A stretch of 64,000 bases of DNA from Sphingomonas hengshuiensis (GCF_000935025.1 NZ_CP010836.1:4092001-4156000); one strand, 5' to 3'. Counted from the stretch's first letter, positions 48,300 to 58,116 are shown. The notes: generated from the sequence alone by a model not told the origin. A program made the numbers and translations.

Positions 48300-49946
48300 C
48301 TACTTCCCCTGCGCCCGCCAGCGCTTGATCGTGCGCTGAAGCATCTCCTCCTCGCCGCCGCTGTGCCGCCACAGTTCGGAGAAGAGCGGATCTTCGGATG
48401 CCGGGCGCTTGTTCTCCTCCAGCGAATCGAACAACAGCCGGATCGGCGTCGCGACGCCCTCGCCCACCGCGATACACTCGCGGTTGCGCAGCGCGGGGAT
48501 CGCGTCGAGGAAGCCGCGTGCGCCCTCGGGCATTGCGGCGCGGACGAAGGCCTGGTCGCGCTCGTTATTGAGCCGCATCGACAATATCGTGCCGCATTGC
48601 GACAGCACGCCCTCGGCCAGGTCCGACGGGCGCTGGGTGATCAGCCCCAGCGATACGCCATATTTGCGCCCCTCCTTCGCGATCCGGCTGAGGATGCGCC
48701 CGACCGAGGAGCCGTCGGCGTTGCGCTCGTTAGGGACATAGCGGTGCGCCTCCTCGCATACGAGCAGCACCGGGCGCCGCGTCTCGCCGCGCGACCAGAT
48801 TGCGAAGTCGAACACCATGCGGCTGAGCACCGCCACGACCACTGACGTGATCTCGCTCGGTACCCCCGACACGTCGATGATCGAGATCGGCTTGCCCTCG
48901 CCCGGCAGCCGGAACACCCGCGCCAGGAACGCCGCCATCGTGTCCGCCACCAGCAGTCCCGAGAACATGAAGGCATAGCGCGGATCGGTCTTGATCTCGT
49001 CGATCTTGCCGCGCAGCCGCAGATAGGGTGCGGTGTCGGTCGCCTTGTCCATCTTGCCCATCTCGAGCTGGAGGATCTGGTTCAGGTCCGACAGCAGATA
49101 GGGGATCGGCGCGTCGACGGTCAGCTTGGCGATGTCCTGCGCCAGCCGGTTCTTGCCCTTGGCGAGCAACAGGCAGCGCGCGAGGATGTCGGCATCGACC
49201 TGGCGATCCGAACCCTGGCTGGTCAGCAGGACTTCGCAATGCTCCTCGAAGTTCATCAGCCAATAGGGCATCTGCAGGTTCGAGACGTCGTACAGCGCCC
49301 CGATCGTCTTGAACGCGCTGGCATATTCGCCATGCGGATCGATCATCACGATATGGCCCTGCGGCGCCATCTCGCAGATCCGGTGGAGGATCAGCGCTGC
49401 TGCGGTGGACTTGCCGGTGCCGGTGGAGCCCAGCAGCGCGAAATGCTTGCCGAGCATCGCATCGACATACAGCGCCGCGCGGATATCGCGGGTCGGGTAG
49501 ACATGGCCGATCTCGATATGCGCGCGATCCTCGGCGGCGTGGATCTGGACGAGGTCGGCGGTGGAGACCGGAAATACCGGGCAGCCGGGAATCGGATAGC
49601 GCGTCACCCCGCGGCGAAAGCGGAACAGCTTGCCGGTCAGCTTTTCCTCGTCCCCCTCGCCCAGGAAATCGACCTGCGCGTCGATCCGCCCGCCCGAATC
49701 CAGCCGCAGCGCGCGGACATTGGCGAGCAGCCAGCTGCTGCCGACGCGCATCTTGACCTGGCTGCCGACCTGGCCGGCATGCGCGATCGCGGTGTCGGCG
49801 CTGTCCGCCAGCGCCTCGATCTCGGCGGGGTCGAGCACCACCCGGCTCGACGCGCCGGCGATCTCGAGCACGGCGCCGATCGCACGCGCCGGACCCTGAA
49901 TCGGCGCGCCGTCACTGATCGCACCGCGCGCGCACTGCCCTTCCAT
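48300..49946 (-). CDS. HerA-like (DUF87) P-loop ATPase
   Basis: 548-residue FtsK/HerA-superfamily ATPase: Walker A LLGSTGTGKSTAA, Walker B VLLVCEEAHRYVP, arginine-rich sensor region GLITQRPSDLAEGVLSQCGT. Bacterial members act as DNA translocases, often with nucleases; no NurA partner is next to it. Start at 49946 (MEGQCARGAISDG). Confidence 0.88.
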   Translation of the reverse strand: MEGQCARGAISDGAPIQGPARAIGAVLEIAGASSRVVLDPAEIEALADSADTAIAHAGQVGSQVKMRVGSSWLLANVRALRLDSGGRIDAQVDFLGEGDEEKLTGKLFRFRRGVTRYPIPGCPVFPVSTADLVQIHAAEDRAHIEIGHVYPTRDIRAALYVDAMLGKHFALLGSTGTGKSTAAALILHRICEMAPQGHIVMIDPHGEYASAFKTIGALYDVSNLQMPYWLMNFEEHCEVLLTSQGSDRQVDADILARCLLLAKGKNRLAQDIAKLTVDAPIPYLLSDLNQILQLEMGKMDKATDTAPYLRLRGKIDEIKTDPRYAFMFSGLLVADTMAAFLARVFRLPGEGKPISIIDVSGVPSEITSVVVAVLSRMVFDFAIWSRGETRRPVLLVCEEAHRYVPNERNADGSSVGRILSRIAKEGRKYGVSLGLITQRPSDLAEGVLSQCGTILSMRLNNERDQAFVRAAMPEGARGFLDAIPALRNRECIAVGEGVATPIRLLFDSLEENKRPASEDPLFSELWRHSGGEEEMLQRTIKRWRAQGK

Positions 49947-50004
49947 CGCTAACTCCCCGCGTTCGAAGGCGAAACCATGCACCCGGGGAGTAAAGATTGC
50001 GTGT

Positions 50005-50766
50005 TCAGAACCGCCGCCAGAGCGCCCCCGCGCCCCAGCCGAACAGCACCGACAATGCGACCGCGACCAGGCCATAGGCCACCGAATGGCGATCGGCGCT
50101 GCTCGCCACGAAGCGCTCGAACCCCGATTTGCGGATGTCGATCGTGCGCACCGCGGCCGCCAATACGCGCCCGTCCTTGATCAGGAAGGTCTCCGCCGTG
50201 AAACGCCCCACCGGGACGCGCGCCGGGATGTTGAGCCGCGCGCGATACAGCACGCCGTCGGTAATCTCGACCGCGCCCTGCGCCTCATAATAGAGCCCGC
50301 CGCGGCGGCGCAGGTCGACCAGCCCGTGATCGAACTGCGCCTGGACCTCGGGCGGCGCACTCGATGCAGGGGAAAGCTGGAGGCTGTCGACGCCCAGTTC
50401 ATAGATGGCGCGGGTGCGCTCGTCGACAAGCTGGCGGATCGGCCGGGACGAGGCGATCGCGTAGAAGCTGGGGGCGGAGCGATAGCGCATGCGATCGGCG
50501 TTGACCCAGATGCCCGCGACCTTCTCCTTCTCGCGCACCTGGACCGATTCGGTCGGGCCCTTGATCACCACGACGATATCCGCGGGCGCGGTGCTGCGAT
50601 CGGGGGCCCCGCCCGCGGGATAGAGGATCGCGCCGAACAGCAGCAGCTCGGCGCCGGTGAACGAATAGGCGATCTCGATCGCGCGCTGCGACACGTCGGG
50701 AACCAGCACCGGCTTGGCCTGCGCCATCAGCAGCGGTGCCAGCAGGACCAGCAGCGCGCGCCTCAC
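50005..50766 (-). CDS. TIGR02186-type membrane-anchored protein
   Basis: 253 residues: N-terminal signal or anchor (RRALLVLLAPLLMAQA), periplasmic domain (GAELLLFGAILYP, then VVVIKGPTESVQVREKEKVAGIWVN) and a C-terminal transmembrane helix (VAYGLVAVALSVLFGWGAGALW). This family is coded next to TSUP permeases. The GTG start at 50766 overlaps the stop of the TSUP gene. Function unknown, likely accessory to the permease. Confidence 0.85.
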   Translation of the reverse strand: MRRALLVLLAPLLMAQAKPVLVPDVSQRAIEIAYSFTGAELLLFGAILYPAGGAPDRSTAPADIVVVIKGPTESVQVREKEKVAGIWVNADRMRYRSAPSFYAIASSRPIRQLVDERTRAIYELGVDSLQLSPASSAPPEVQAQFDHGLVDLRRRGGLYYEAQGAVEITDGVLYRARLNIPARVPVGRFTAETFLIKDGRVLAAAVRTIDIRKSGFERFVASSADRHSVAYGLVAVALSVLFGWGAGALWRRF

Positions 50767-51680
50767 CCGACGATCTCGACCGAATAGAGTTCGTCGGGGC
50801 GCCATGCGAGCCCGAGCAGCATCCGCGCCGCGACCAGCAACACCATCACCGCCAGCGCGAGGCGGAGATATTCGGGCTTCACCTTCTGCGCGAACCGCGC
50901 GCCGAGCTGGGCGCCGGTAACCGATCCGAGCAGCAGCAGGACCGCGAGGACGATGTCGACCGCCTTGGTCGTGGTGGCATGGACCATCGTCGCCGCGGCA
51001 GTGACGAACAGGATCTGGAACAGCGACGTGCCGACCACGACCTGCGTCCCCATGCCGAGCAGGTACAGCATCGCCGGCACCAGGATGAACCCGCCGCCGA
51101 CGCCGAGCAACACGGTCAGGATGCCGGTGAAAAACCCCAGCAGCAGCGGGGCGAGCGGGGAAATATACAGCCCCGAGCGATAGAAGCGCCAGCGCAGCGG
51201 CAGCATCGCGACCAGCGGATGGTGGCGGCGCTTGCGCGGGCGGGGCGGGCGCGCGCCGCGCTCGACGCGGACCGCAGTGATCGATTCCTGCAGCATCAGC
51301 CCGCCAATGGAGCCGAGCATCAGCACATAGAGGATGCCGATCACGGTATCGATCTGTCCCGTCGCCTGGAGCAGGCGGAATACGCCCGCGCCGGCGATGC
51401 TGCCGAGCACGCCCCCCGCGACGAGCACGCCCCCCATCGTCACATCGACGCCGCCGCGCCGGAAATGCGCGAACACCCCCGACACGCTGGCGCCGGTCAC
51501 CTGGCTGGCCGCGGAAGCGGCGGCAACCGTGGGCGGGATGCCATAGAAGATCAGCAGCGGCGTGGTGAGGAACCCGCCACCCACGCCGAACATCCCAGAG
51601 AGCAGCCCGACGCCGAGCCCGAGGGCCACGATCACCAGCGCGTTGACCGAGAGATTCGCGATCGGGAGGTAAAGATCCAT
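50763..51680 (-). CDS. TSUP-family permease (TauE/SafE-like)
   Basis: 305 residues with 8 or so transmembrane helices and the repeated family motif GVGGGFLTTPLLIFYGIPP and GVGGGFILVPAMLYLLGM. Members export sulfite, sulfoacetate or related anions. Paired with the TIGR02186 gene. Confidence 0.9.
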   Translation of the reverse strand: MDLYLPIANLSVNALVIVALGLGVGLLSGMFGVGGGFLTTPLLIFYGIPPTVAAASAASQVTGASVSGVFAHFRRGGVDVTMGGVLVAGGVLGSIAGAGVFRLLQATGQIDTVIGILYVLMLGSIGGLMLQESITAVRVERGARPPRPRKRRHHPLVAMLPLRWRFYRSGLYISPLAPLLLGFFTGILTVLLGVGGGFILVPAMLYLLGMGTQVVVGTSLFQILFVTAAATMVHATTTKAVDIVLAVLLLLGSVTGAQLGARFAQKVKPEYLRLALAVMVLLVAARMLLGLAWRPDELYSVEIVG

Positions 51681-51728
51681 GGCTGCAAGGCGATACCGTG
51701 TTTGGCGTCGAAGGCAAAAGCCCAGCGT

Positions 51729-52757
51729 TCAGAAATCGCCGCCGAGCGTCAGCGCGAGCCCCGATCCCGGGCGCGCCTGACCCGCGACGCGCTGGCGCCA
51801 GTCCAGCGTGACGCGGAGCATCCGCTGCGCGACGGGCACCGAGACGATCGCCGTCGGGCCGAGATCGAGCCGCGCCACACCCCGCTGCGCCGCCCCCCAC
51901 GCCCCCGCGCCGAATGCCAGCCGCGCACCGCCAGTGTCGCCCGCGGTGCGCAATCCGCGAACCGCGCCATCGGCATAGGGCTCCCATCGGGTGCGATGCA
52001 CCGCGCCCGCCTGAATATAGGATTCGAGCCGGAACCCGCCTGCGATCCGCGTGTCGCCGCCGCCCACCATCCCGATTCCCGCGCCGCCCGCCACGCCGTC
52101 GAGCCCGAAGCGCCGCTCGACTGCGATCCGCAGCGGAAGCCGCGCGGCGGGCTGCCACTCGACTCCCAGCGCCGCCTCGCGCCCTGCACCGGCGAGCGGC
52201 GCTGTCAGCCGCGCCACCGCCGCAACGCGCGCGCGCGGCACTGCCAGCCATGCGACGCGCAGCCCCGCCTGCCCGCCGCCGAGCTGCCCCGCCCCCGGCG
52301 CGGCGCCGATACCGGTGCCGGCGCGCGCGACGATCCACAGGCTGGTGGACCAGCGATCGGGCAACGGGGTCAGCCGGTCGGGAATGGAGGGTGCAACCGC
52401 GATGGCGACCGCGGGAGGCATGGCCTCGGCGGACGCGTCCAGCCCCACCGCGAACAGCCCCACTCGCGGCTGCAGGTCGCGCGCCGAAGCGGCGACCCGC
52501 TCCACCCCGGGCGGCGGACGTCGTGCGGGCAGCAGTTCTGCCGGCGGTTGCGCGCTACCTGCCGCCGGCCAAGGCCCGACCGCGCGGCGATTTGCGCGGT
52601 CGGGCGGCACGCGCGCGGGCGCGGAGACTGGCGCCGCAACCTCGAGCGCAACCGCGCTCTCGCCCGCCGGCCAGAGCAGCAGCACGCGCGCCCCGATCCA
52701 CGTCGCCGCCACCAGCCCCACGAAGCGCAGCGGGCGTCCCCGCCCGGCCTTCGTCAC
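51729..52757 (-). CDS. Membrane-anchored protein with C-terminal beta-barrel-like domain (NfrA C-terminal-like)
   Basis: 342 residues: one N-terminal transmembrane helix (FVGLVAATWIGARVLLLW), a Pro/Ala-rich linker of about 80 residues and a C-terminal part of alternating strands ending in GLALTLGGDF, an outer-membrane-type C-terminus. It overlaps the stop of the glycosyltransferase gene by ATGA, so the two were one operon. In relatives an NfrA/NfrB-like pair makes and exports a surface polysaccharide; the assignment here is tentative. Confidence 0.6.
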   Translation of the reverse strand: MTKAGRGRPLRFVGLVAATWIGARVLLLWPAGESAVALEVAAPVSAPARVPPDRANRRAVGPWPAAGSAQPPAELLPARRPPPGVERVAASARDLQPRVGLFAVGLDASAEAMPPAVAIAVAPSIPDRLTPLPDRWSTSLWIVARAGTGIGAAPGAGQLGGGQAGLRVAWLAVPRARVAAVARLTAPLAGAGREAALGVEWQPAARLPLRIAVERRFGLDGVAGGAGIGMVGGGDTRIAGGFRLESYIQAGAVHRTRWEPYADGAVRGLRTAGDTGGARLAFGAGAWGAAQRGVARLDLGPTAIVSVPVAQRMLRVTLDWRQRVAGQARPGSGLALTLGGDF

Positions 52758-53617
52758 GGGCTCCGCTCGCGCGGGGCCTCGTCCGGGAATTCATGCGCGG
52801 TCTTTTCCCAGGTCGGCGCACCGCCGGCGAGGATGCGGGCATACAGCATCATTGCCCGTCGCGCGGCGAGCAACCCGATATAATTGCCCACTGCCATCCG
52901 CGGCGCCGACCATAAAGCCTCGCGCCAGCCATAGGCGCGCAGGACGAACGCCGCCCGCACGACCAGCCGCCAGCCAAGCAGCAGGAGGTTCGCGAGAAGC
53001 AGCGCCTGCACCCCGGGCGTGATGGGAGGCGCTACGCTGTCCAGCGCCCAATGCAGCCCCAGCGACACCCCCCAGGCGACGAGCGCGCAATAGCCGATTG
53101 CAAGCACCGGCATCGCGAGCGCTACCCGGCGATCGCGCATCCGCATCCAGTGATCGCCGACATGGAGCGGCGCGCTCCACCCGGTACGATCCCAGCCGGC
53201 AAGCGCGATCCCCGTCAGCCAGCGCGCCTTCTGGCGCACCGCCGCGTCGATCGTGCCGGGAAAATAGGCGCGGACCGCAACCGGAGGCCCGCCCGGCGCC
53301 TCGGCGATGCGGAGCAGCCTGGCGATGCCGCCCATCGCGCCGATGGTGAGGCCCAGCTCGTAATCCTCGGTCAGGCTGGTCGCATCGAACGGGGCGCCGC
53401 CACGCAGCGCGGCGATCCGCGCGAGCATCTCGCGGCGGATCGCACAGCCGACTCCGGCCAGCGGCAGCCCCGCCCCCAATGCCTGGCGCACCAGCAGTTG
53501 CTTGCCATGCGCCTCCGCGATTTGATCTTTAGCAGCGCATCGCGCTCCGGCATGTGAACGCCGCGCAACTATTCCATGAGTTCGTTGTGTTGCTGAGGCG
53601 CAACACAATATTGCCAT
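52754..53617 (-). pseudogene. Family-2 glycosyltransferase, N-terminal half lost
   Basis: Open frame of 287 codons. From about residue 33 (AEAHGKQLLVRQALGAGLPLAGVGCAIRRE) it reads as the C-terminal half of a membrane glycosyltransferase of the NfrB-like type: TSLTEDYELGLT (the acidic ED motif), QKARWLTGIALAGWDRTGW (QRxRW motif) and then 3-4 transmembrane helices. The first half with the DXD site is missing and is replaced by unrelated sequence from about 53520 rightwards. The lost half makes activity unlikely. This breakpoint marks the edge of a rearranged region. Confidence 0.75.
53585..53608. repeat. Perfect 9-bp inverted repeat
   Basis: TTGTGTTGC (53585-53593), 6-base loop, GCAACACAA (53600-53608), in the gap between the broken glycosyltransferase and the HTH-transmembrane gene. 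Could be a regulator site or a junction remnant. Confidence 0.6.
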
Positions 53618-53632
53618 CTTTGCTACTCAGCG

Positions 53633-53643
53633 TTCACCATCTT
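53633..53643. repeat. Candidate att direct repeat, left copy
   Basis: TTCACCATCTT here recurs in the same orientation at 59230-59240, where it spans the last seven bases of a tRNA 3' fragment. The segment between is 5.6 kb. Short, so chance is possible. Confidence 0.35.
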
Positions 53644-53742
53644 GTTTCGGCCCCGACATTTCCATCGCAATCTACTCGGCGGCAGCGCCGCAGCTCTGAT
53701 CCCTTGTTTGCCTGCGGCCCCTGCTAACCATAGTGTCGGCCC

Positions 53743-54264
53743 ATGGGGGACGATCCACGCGCACTACTCACCGAGTCGCAGCTCGCGTGCCTTCGCCTGG
53801 TTCATGTCGGATCATCCAAGCGGATCGCCCAGGTTCGGGGCGGTTCGCATCACACGATCGATCACCACATCAAGGGGGCGCTCTCGCGACTGGGCCTCGA
53901 GGATCGAGACACAGCCGCCGCGTTGATTCGCGACTGGGACCGGCGGGATAGCCAAGACTTGGCTACCCCGTCGCCGCCCATTGTCTACACTCCCCCAGAG
54001 CCCGCAGAAGCTGCCTTGGCAGATGCCGAAAACACAGGCTCGATCAATCAGGTGGCGGACGTGACAGTTCCGTATGTCATACAACTTCCACCCGAAAGGC
54101 AGACCCTGCTGGACATGTTGGGAGAGTTCGAACCCGCAAAATTGAATGCCGCCAGCCGAATGGCCCTGGCCACAGCCATCGCGCTAGCCATGACCATGCT
54201 GATGGGCGGTCTTAGCCTGTTTCTCGCAGGCATCCTGACGGCGGGTCGGGCACTTCTGAACTAG
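53743..54264 (+). CDS. LuxR-type HTH protein with C-terminal transmembrane helix
   Basis: 173 residues. N-terminal LuxR/GerE-like HTH (LTESQLACLRLVHVGSSKRIAQVRGGSHHTIDHHIKGALSRLGLEDR), a linker, and a single C-terminal transmembrane helix (ALATAIALAMTMLMGGLSLFLAGIL). No receiver or ligand domain, so it looks like a membrane-tethered DNA-binding protein. Codon use is less GC-biased than in the core genes. First gene of the accessory block. Confidence 0.72.
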   Translation: MGDDPRALLTESQLACLRLVHVGSSKRIAQVRGGSHHTIDHHIKGALSRLGLEDRDTAAALIRDWDRRDSQDLATPSPPIVYTPPEPAEAALADAENTGSINQVADVTVPYVIQLPPERQTLLDMLGEFEPAKLNAASRMALATAIALAMTMLMGGLSLFLAGILTAGRALLN

Positions 54265-54319
54265 ACGCATCTCCGTTCCAGGAACCATGCCAGCGCATTT
54301 CTGCGCGGGAAGGGAGTGT

Positions 54320-54688
54320 ATGCCCGATCAGACCACTATCGACGCCGTCTGCGACGTCGCGAACGCCACGCTTGCCTCCGAACGAGGCTCAAATGAAACG
54401 ATCCGATCGATCGCGGATTTGGTCCTCCGCGCGACAACCCAGGAAGCTGCGCTGGAGCTGCCGCCCTATTCCACCCAGCCGATATTCCACCATCTTCAGA
54501 CGGCGATGGACCGCGCATTCGACACCCGGCGCGCCGTGGTGGATGCGCACCTGGAACTCGGCAAGCTGGCCGACAGGCTTGGCGCCAGCCGCGCCCTGCT
54601 GGGCGACGTGTTCCCTTGCCCATCCTTCCCAAAGGGCGAACTCGAAGCAAGCAACGTTCGACCGCTGGCGAGAGCTTCCCGCGGTTGA
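54320..54688 (+). CDS. Hypothetical small protein
   Basis: 122 residues, start at 54320 after AAGGGAG. Mostly helical: ATTQEAALELPPYSTQPIF, then HLQTAMDRAFDTRRAVVDAHLELGKLADRLG. No domain recognised. Sits between the HTH-transmembrane gene and a membrane protein gene in the accessory block. Confidence 0.5.
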   Translation: MPDQTTIDAVCDVANATLASERGSNETIRSIADLVLRATTQEAALELPPYSTQPIFHHLQTAMDRAFDTRRAVVDAHLELGKLADRLGASRALLGDVFPCPSFPKGELEASNVRPLARASRG

Positions 54689-54720
54689 CGCATAGGCATG
54701 TCGGCACCACCACTGCCGAC

Positions 54721-55197
54721 ATGTCCCATGTTCTTCTGTTCGTCGCCCTCCTCGCCCTCACGACCGTTTACGCGGTCTGGCGAGGGGGCGCCCCAGAGCG
54801 CATCGGCGCCGCTATCCTTCTCGTTGGCGTCATTGCCACTCCGATCGCCGCATCGGCGTCTCACGTCCGATGGCAGCAGGTGGAAGTCGGGGTGATGCTA
54901 ACGGATGGCGCTGCGCTCGCCGCTTTCTTGGTGCTGATGATATGGGCAAATCGCCTATGGCCGATCGCGATGACCAGCCTGCTGATACTCCAGTTGGCCG
55001 GCCACCTTCTCAAGCTGCTGGACCCCACGCTGTATCCGTTCCTGTATTGGGTGACGGCGACGGTCTGGGGCTATCTCATGCTCGCGGTTCTCGCGTCCGG
55101 CACATGGTTGCACCGCCGACGTTTACGGAGTCACGGATACGACAATGCCTGGAGCAAGTCCTGGCACCGTACACCGCCGAGCGATCCCGGGAGCTAG
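54721..55197 (+). CDS. Small integral membrane protein
   Basis: 158 residues with four or five transmembrane helices (MSHVLLFVALLALTTVYAVW; IGAAILLVGVIATPIAASAS; GAALAAFLVLMIWANRLW; AMTSLLILQLAGHLLKLL; FLYWVTATVWGYLMLAVLAS). Function unknown. Its last 94 bases overlap the RadC-like gene in another frame. Confidence 0.65.
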   Translation: MSHVLLFVALLALTTVYAVWRGGAPERIGAAILLVGVIATPIAASASHVRWQQVEVGVMLTDGAALAAFLVLMIWANRLWPIAMTSLLILQLAGHLLKLLDPTLYPFLYWVTATVWGYLMLAVLASGTWLHRRRLRSHGYDNAWSKSWHRTPPSDPGS

Positions 55198-55730
55198 CGG
55201 ATCAACTGTTGCGCTATCACGGATCGCTTAGTGCCCTGCTGGCGGCGGATATAACACTCTTGGCTGAACAACTGGGCAATCCTGCCGCCGCCGAGCACCT
55301 CGCGGCGATCCGACGTATTCAAACCCTTGCCGCCAGCGAGGCGGTCAAGCCTGGTCAGATTATCAAGCATTCGGACACTCTGTTCGAGTACCTTAGAATC
55401 ACCTTGGCGCACGAACGGGCGGAGCAGGTACGCTGCCTCCACCTGAACTGTCGTAACGAATTGCTGGCCGACGAATTAGTCACCAGCGGGTCGCTTGAGA
55501 GCGCTCCGTTCTACGTCCGCGAGATCGTCCGGCGCGCGATACAACTTGGGGCTGCGGGGCTGTTCGTTGTGCATAATCACCCGTCAGGCGATCCCACACC
55601 GAGCCGGCAAGACATCTCCGCGACACGGAGCCTGGCCGAAGTGGCCAAGCATTTCCAAATCGTGATCCACGACCACCTAATCGTCGCCCGCGACGGGATC
55701 ATCAGTATGCGGGCCGAGGGGAAGATATGA
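55104..55730 (+). CDS. RadC-like JAB-domain protein
   Basis: 208 residues. N-terminal HhH-like helices (SRELADQLLRYHGSLSALLAADITLLAEQLG) and a C-terminal JAB/MPN metalloprotease-like domain with the zinc motif VVHNHPSGDPTPSRQDIS and a Glu in the DELVTSGSLESAPFYVREIVRRAI segment. RadC-type proteins are often carried by integrated elements. Start at 55104 puts it 94 bases inside the upstream gene; later starts would cut the helical part. Confidence 0.82.
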   Translation: MVAPPTFTESRIRQCLEQVLAPYTAERSRELADQLLRYHGSLSALLAADITLLAEQLGNPAAAEHLAAIRRIQTLAASEAVKPGQIIKHSDTLFEYLRITLAHERAEQVRCLHLNCRNELLADELVTSGSLESAPFYVREIVRRAIQLGAAGLFVVHNHPSGDPTPSRQDISATRSLAEVAKHFQIVIHDHLIVARDGIISMRAEGKI

Positions 55731-55889
55731 CCAGGGTGTAACAGGCGAGCGAACCCTGTTGGCATTGTCCAGCATATCCAGACCGTGTTGCACATGCGCG
55801 GCAACCTGCGTCTCCCCAAGCCTCTCGGACAGCGCAATCGCCCGCTCCAGATGAAGCCGCAGGTCTTCTCTTCCTTCATAGCTTTGCAT
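55677..55889 (-). CDS. Hypothetical small protein (tentative)
   Basis: 70 residues, antisense to the end of the RadC-like gene. The amphipathic run REDLRLHLERAIALSERLGE and then TQVAAHVQHGLDMLDNA looks like a real helical hairpin, of the kind found in short sphingomonad hypotheticals. Overlap with radC and small size make it uncertain. Confidence 0.4.
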   Translation of the reverse strand: MQSYEGREDLRLHLERAIALSERLGETQVAAHVQHGLDMLDNANRVRSPVTPWSYLPLGPHTDDPVAGDD

Positions 55890-56458
55890 TCGCGGACACT
55901 GGAGAAATCCGCGCGGGGTCACAAGGCCGGATTGGGCCGGTGTGGACGCTACGGGTTCAGGACCATTTGGCGAACGGTGGCAGCGCTATATTATGCGCCC
56001 GAAAAGAGCATTCGAATGAAATTAGAGGCTGTCGACGGTGATGACGCTCCGATCCGCAGACGGTTGGATGTCGTCCCGGCAAGCGTGCCGGTCCCAGTTA
56101 CTAGCTTACCGCCGTTGACCTGCACGGCACTTGAGCCATTCGCGAATATGCTGCGGAGAACAATCCACAATTTGGCCGTGAGCGTAATTGCGGGTTCCAA
56201 GGGAAAGCGAGCGATTCTGGCTCAGTAGCGGGCGCCGTCGACGGCTTCGGGATGCCCAAATAGAGCCGCTCGTTCATGAGTCCCGCTTGATCGCTCACAC
56301 CCAGTTGCAGCCATCGGAATTGTTCCCGGGCCCCGGCGGACGAAAGCAAGCCAGCCACAGGGTCAGCGCCGATCAGCAGAACACCAGCTCGACCTTGGCC
56401 CATCGTTGGGGCGACGCGGTACAGCCCCGCGCCGGCGCCCGGCGCGGGGAACCTCGGA
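55890..56458. other. Gap without a recognised gene
   Basis: 569 bp between the small minus-strand frame and the aldehyde dehydrogenase stop. Open frames exist on both strands, but none has recognisable domains or good start signals. It may hold decayed sequence of the accessory block. Confidence 0.4.
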
Positions 56459-57982
56459 TCAGAAGAAACCCAGCTTTTTCGGGCTGTAGCTGACCAGCAT
56501 GTTCTTGGTCTGCTGATAGTGATCGAGCATCATCTTGTGGTTCTCGCGACCGATGCCCGACTGCTTGTACCCACCGAACGCGGCGTGCGCCGGATAGGCG
56601 TGGTAGCAGTTGGTCCACACCCGCCCGGCCTTGATCGCGCGGCCGAAGCGGTAGCAGGTATTGGCATCGCGGCTCCACACACCGGCCCCAAGGCCATAGG
56701 GCGTGTCGTTGGCGATCTGCAGCGCCTCGTCCTCATCCTTGAAGGTGGTGACGGACAGGACCGGGCCAAAAATCTCCTCCTGGAAGATCCGCATCTTGTT
56801 GTGGCCACGGAACACGGTCGGCTGGACATAGAAGCCGCCCGAAAGATCGCCGCCCAGATCGGCCGCGCCGCCGCCGATCAGCAACTCCGCGCCTTCGTTC
56901 CGACCGATATCGATATAGGACAGGATCTTCTGCTGCTGCTCCGACGACGCCTGCGCGCCGATCATCGTGGCGGGATCGAGCGGGCTGCCCTGCACGATCG
57001 CCTTCACCCGGGCGAGCGCACGCTCCATGAAGCGATCATAGATCTTCTCATGCACCAGCGCCCGGCTGGGGCAGGTGCAGACCTCGCCCTGGTTTAGCGC
57101 AAACATCACAAAGCCTTCGACCGCCTTGTCGAGGAAATCATCGTCCTCGCGGGTCACGTCCTCGAAGAAGATGTTGGGCGATTTGCCGCCCAGTTCCAGC
57201 GTGACCGGGATCAGATTTTCGCTGGCATATTGCATGATAAGCCGACCGGTGCCGGTCTCGCCGGTAAACGCGATCTTGGCGATGCGGCGCGACGAGGCGA
57301 GCGGCTTGCCGGCTTCCAGCCCAAAGCCGTTGACGATGTTGAGCACGCCCGGCGGCAACAAATCGCCGATCAGCTCGGCCCAGACCAGAATCGAAGCCGG
57401 GGTCTGCTCGGCGGGCTTCAGCACCACGCAATTGCCCGCCGCGAGTGCCGGCGCCAGCTTCCACGCCGCCATCAGCAGCGGGAAATTCCACGGGATGATC
57501 TGCCCCACCACGCCCAGCGGTTCGTGGAAATGATAGGCGATGGTGTCGTTGTCGATCTCGCCGATCGAACCTTCCTGCGCACGCACCACACCGGCGAAAT
57601 AGCGGAAATGGTCGATCGCCAGCGGCACGTCCGCCGCCATGGTCTCGCGGATCGGCTTGCCATTGTCCCAGGTTTCTGCGGTGGCCAGCTTTTCGAGATT
57701 GGCCTCCATCCGGTCGGCGATACGGTTGAGCATGCGCGCGCGCTCGCCAACCGGCGTGCGCCCCCAGGCATCGGCAGCGGCATGGGCGGCATCCAGCGCC
57801 AGTTCGACGTCGGCGGCATCCGAACGGGCGATCTCGCACACCACTTGGCCGGTGATCGGCGAGACATTCTGGAAATAGCGGCCCGCCGTCGGCGCGACGA
57901 AGCGGCCACCGATGAAATTGTCATAGCGTGCGGCGAACGGCGCCTTCAGCGCGCTCGCGCGGTTCTCAACCAGCATGTCCAT
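56459..57982 (-). CDS. NAD-dependent aldehyde dehydrogenase (AldB/ExaC-type)
   Basis: 507 residues, like the acetaldehyde dehydrogenases AldB/ExaC/AcoD that work with alcohol or acetoin catabolism. Motifs: [34 protein letters not shown], catalytic Glu in [15 protein letters not shown], catalytic Cys in [24 protein letters not shown]. It has the extra [13 protein letters not shown] context typical of this group. An AGAGGA site precedes the ATG; the promoter gap holds a perfect palindrome and the AcoR-like gene lies directly upstream. Confidence 0.9.
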   Translation of the reverse strand: MDMLVENRASALKAPFAARYDNFIGGRFVAPTAGRYFQNVSPITGQVVCEIARSDAADVELALDAAHAAADAWGRTPVGERARMLNRIADRMEANLEKLATAETWDNGKPIRETMAADVPLAIDHFRYFAGVVRAQEGSIGEIDNDTIAYHFHEPLGVVGQIIPWNFPLLMAAWKLAPALAAGNCVVLKPAEQTPASILVWAELIGDLLPPGVLNIVNGFGLEAGKPLASSRRIAKIAFTGETGTGRLIMQYASENLIPVTLELGGKSPNIFFEDVTREDDDFLDKAVEGFVMFALNQGEVCTCPSRALVHEKIYDRFMERALARVKAIVQGSPLDPATMIGAQASSEQQQKILSYIDIGRNEGAELLIGGGAADLGGDLSGGFYVQPTVFRGHNKMRIFQEEIFGPVLSVTTFKDEDEALQIANDTPYGLGAGVWSRDANTCYRFGRAIKAGRVWTNCYHAYPAHAAFGGYKQSGIGRENHKMMLDHYQQTKNMLVSYSPKKLGFF

Positions 57983-58091
57983 ATGCCCGGATCCTCTTGC
58001 CTAGATGTGCAGCGCCGTGATCAGCGTCGGGCGAGGAGGATGCCCCTCGGCGGAGCGGACGGAAAGAGACGGCAGCGAGGCGATCGTCGGT

Positions 58092-58113
58092 CCTGTCTCA
58101 GTACTGAGACAGG
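58092..58113. promoter_or_regulatory. Perfect 22-bp palindrome, candidate AcoR-like activator site
   Basis: Half-sites CCTGTCTCAGT and ACTGAGACAGG meet without spacer; the core reads TGTCTCA-N4-TGAGACA. It lies 3 bases after the regulator stop and 109 bases before the aldehyde dehydrogenase ATG. Fis-type activators such as AcoR bind TGTC...GACA dyads, so it is a likely operator; it could also form a hairpin ending the regulator transcript. Confidence 0.65.
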
Positions 58114-58116
58114 TGG

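Noticed and set aside
50767..52338. Extension of the TIGR02186 frame to 777 codons
   Set aside because: It runs out of frame through the TSUP gene; the GTG at 50766 overlapping the TSUP stop is the natural start.
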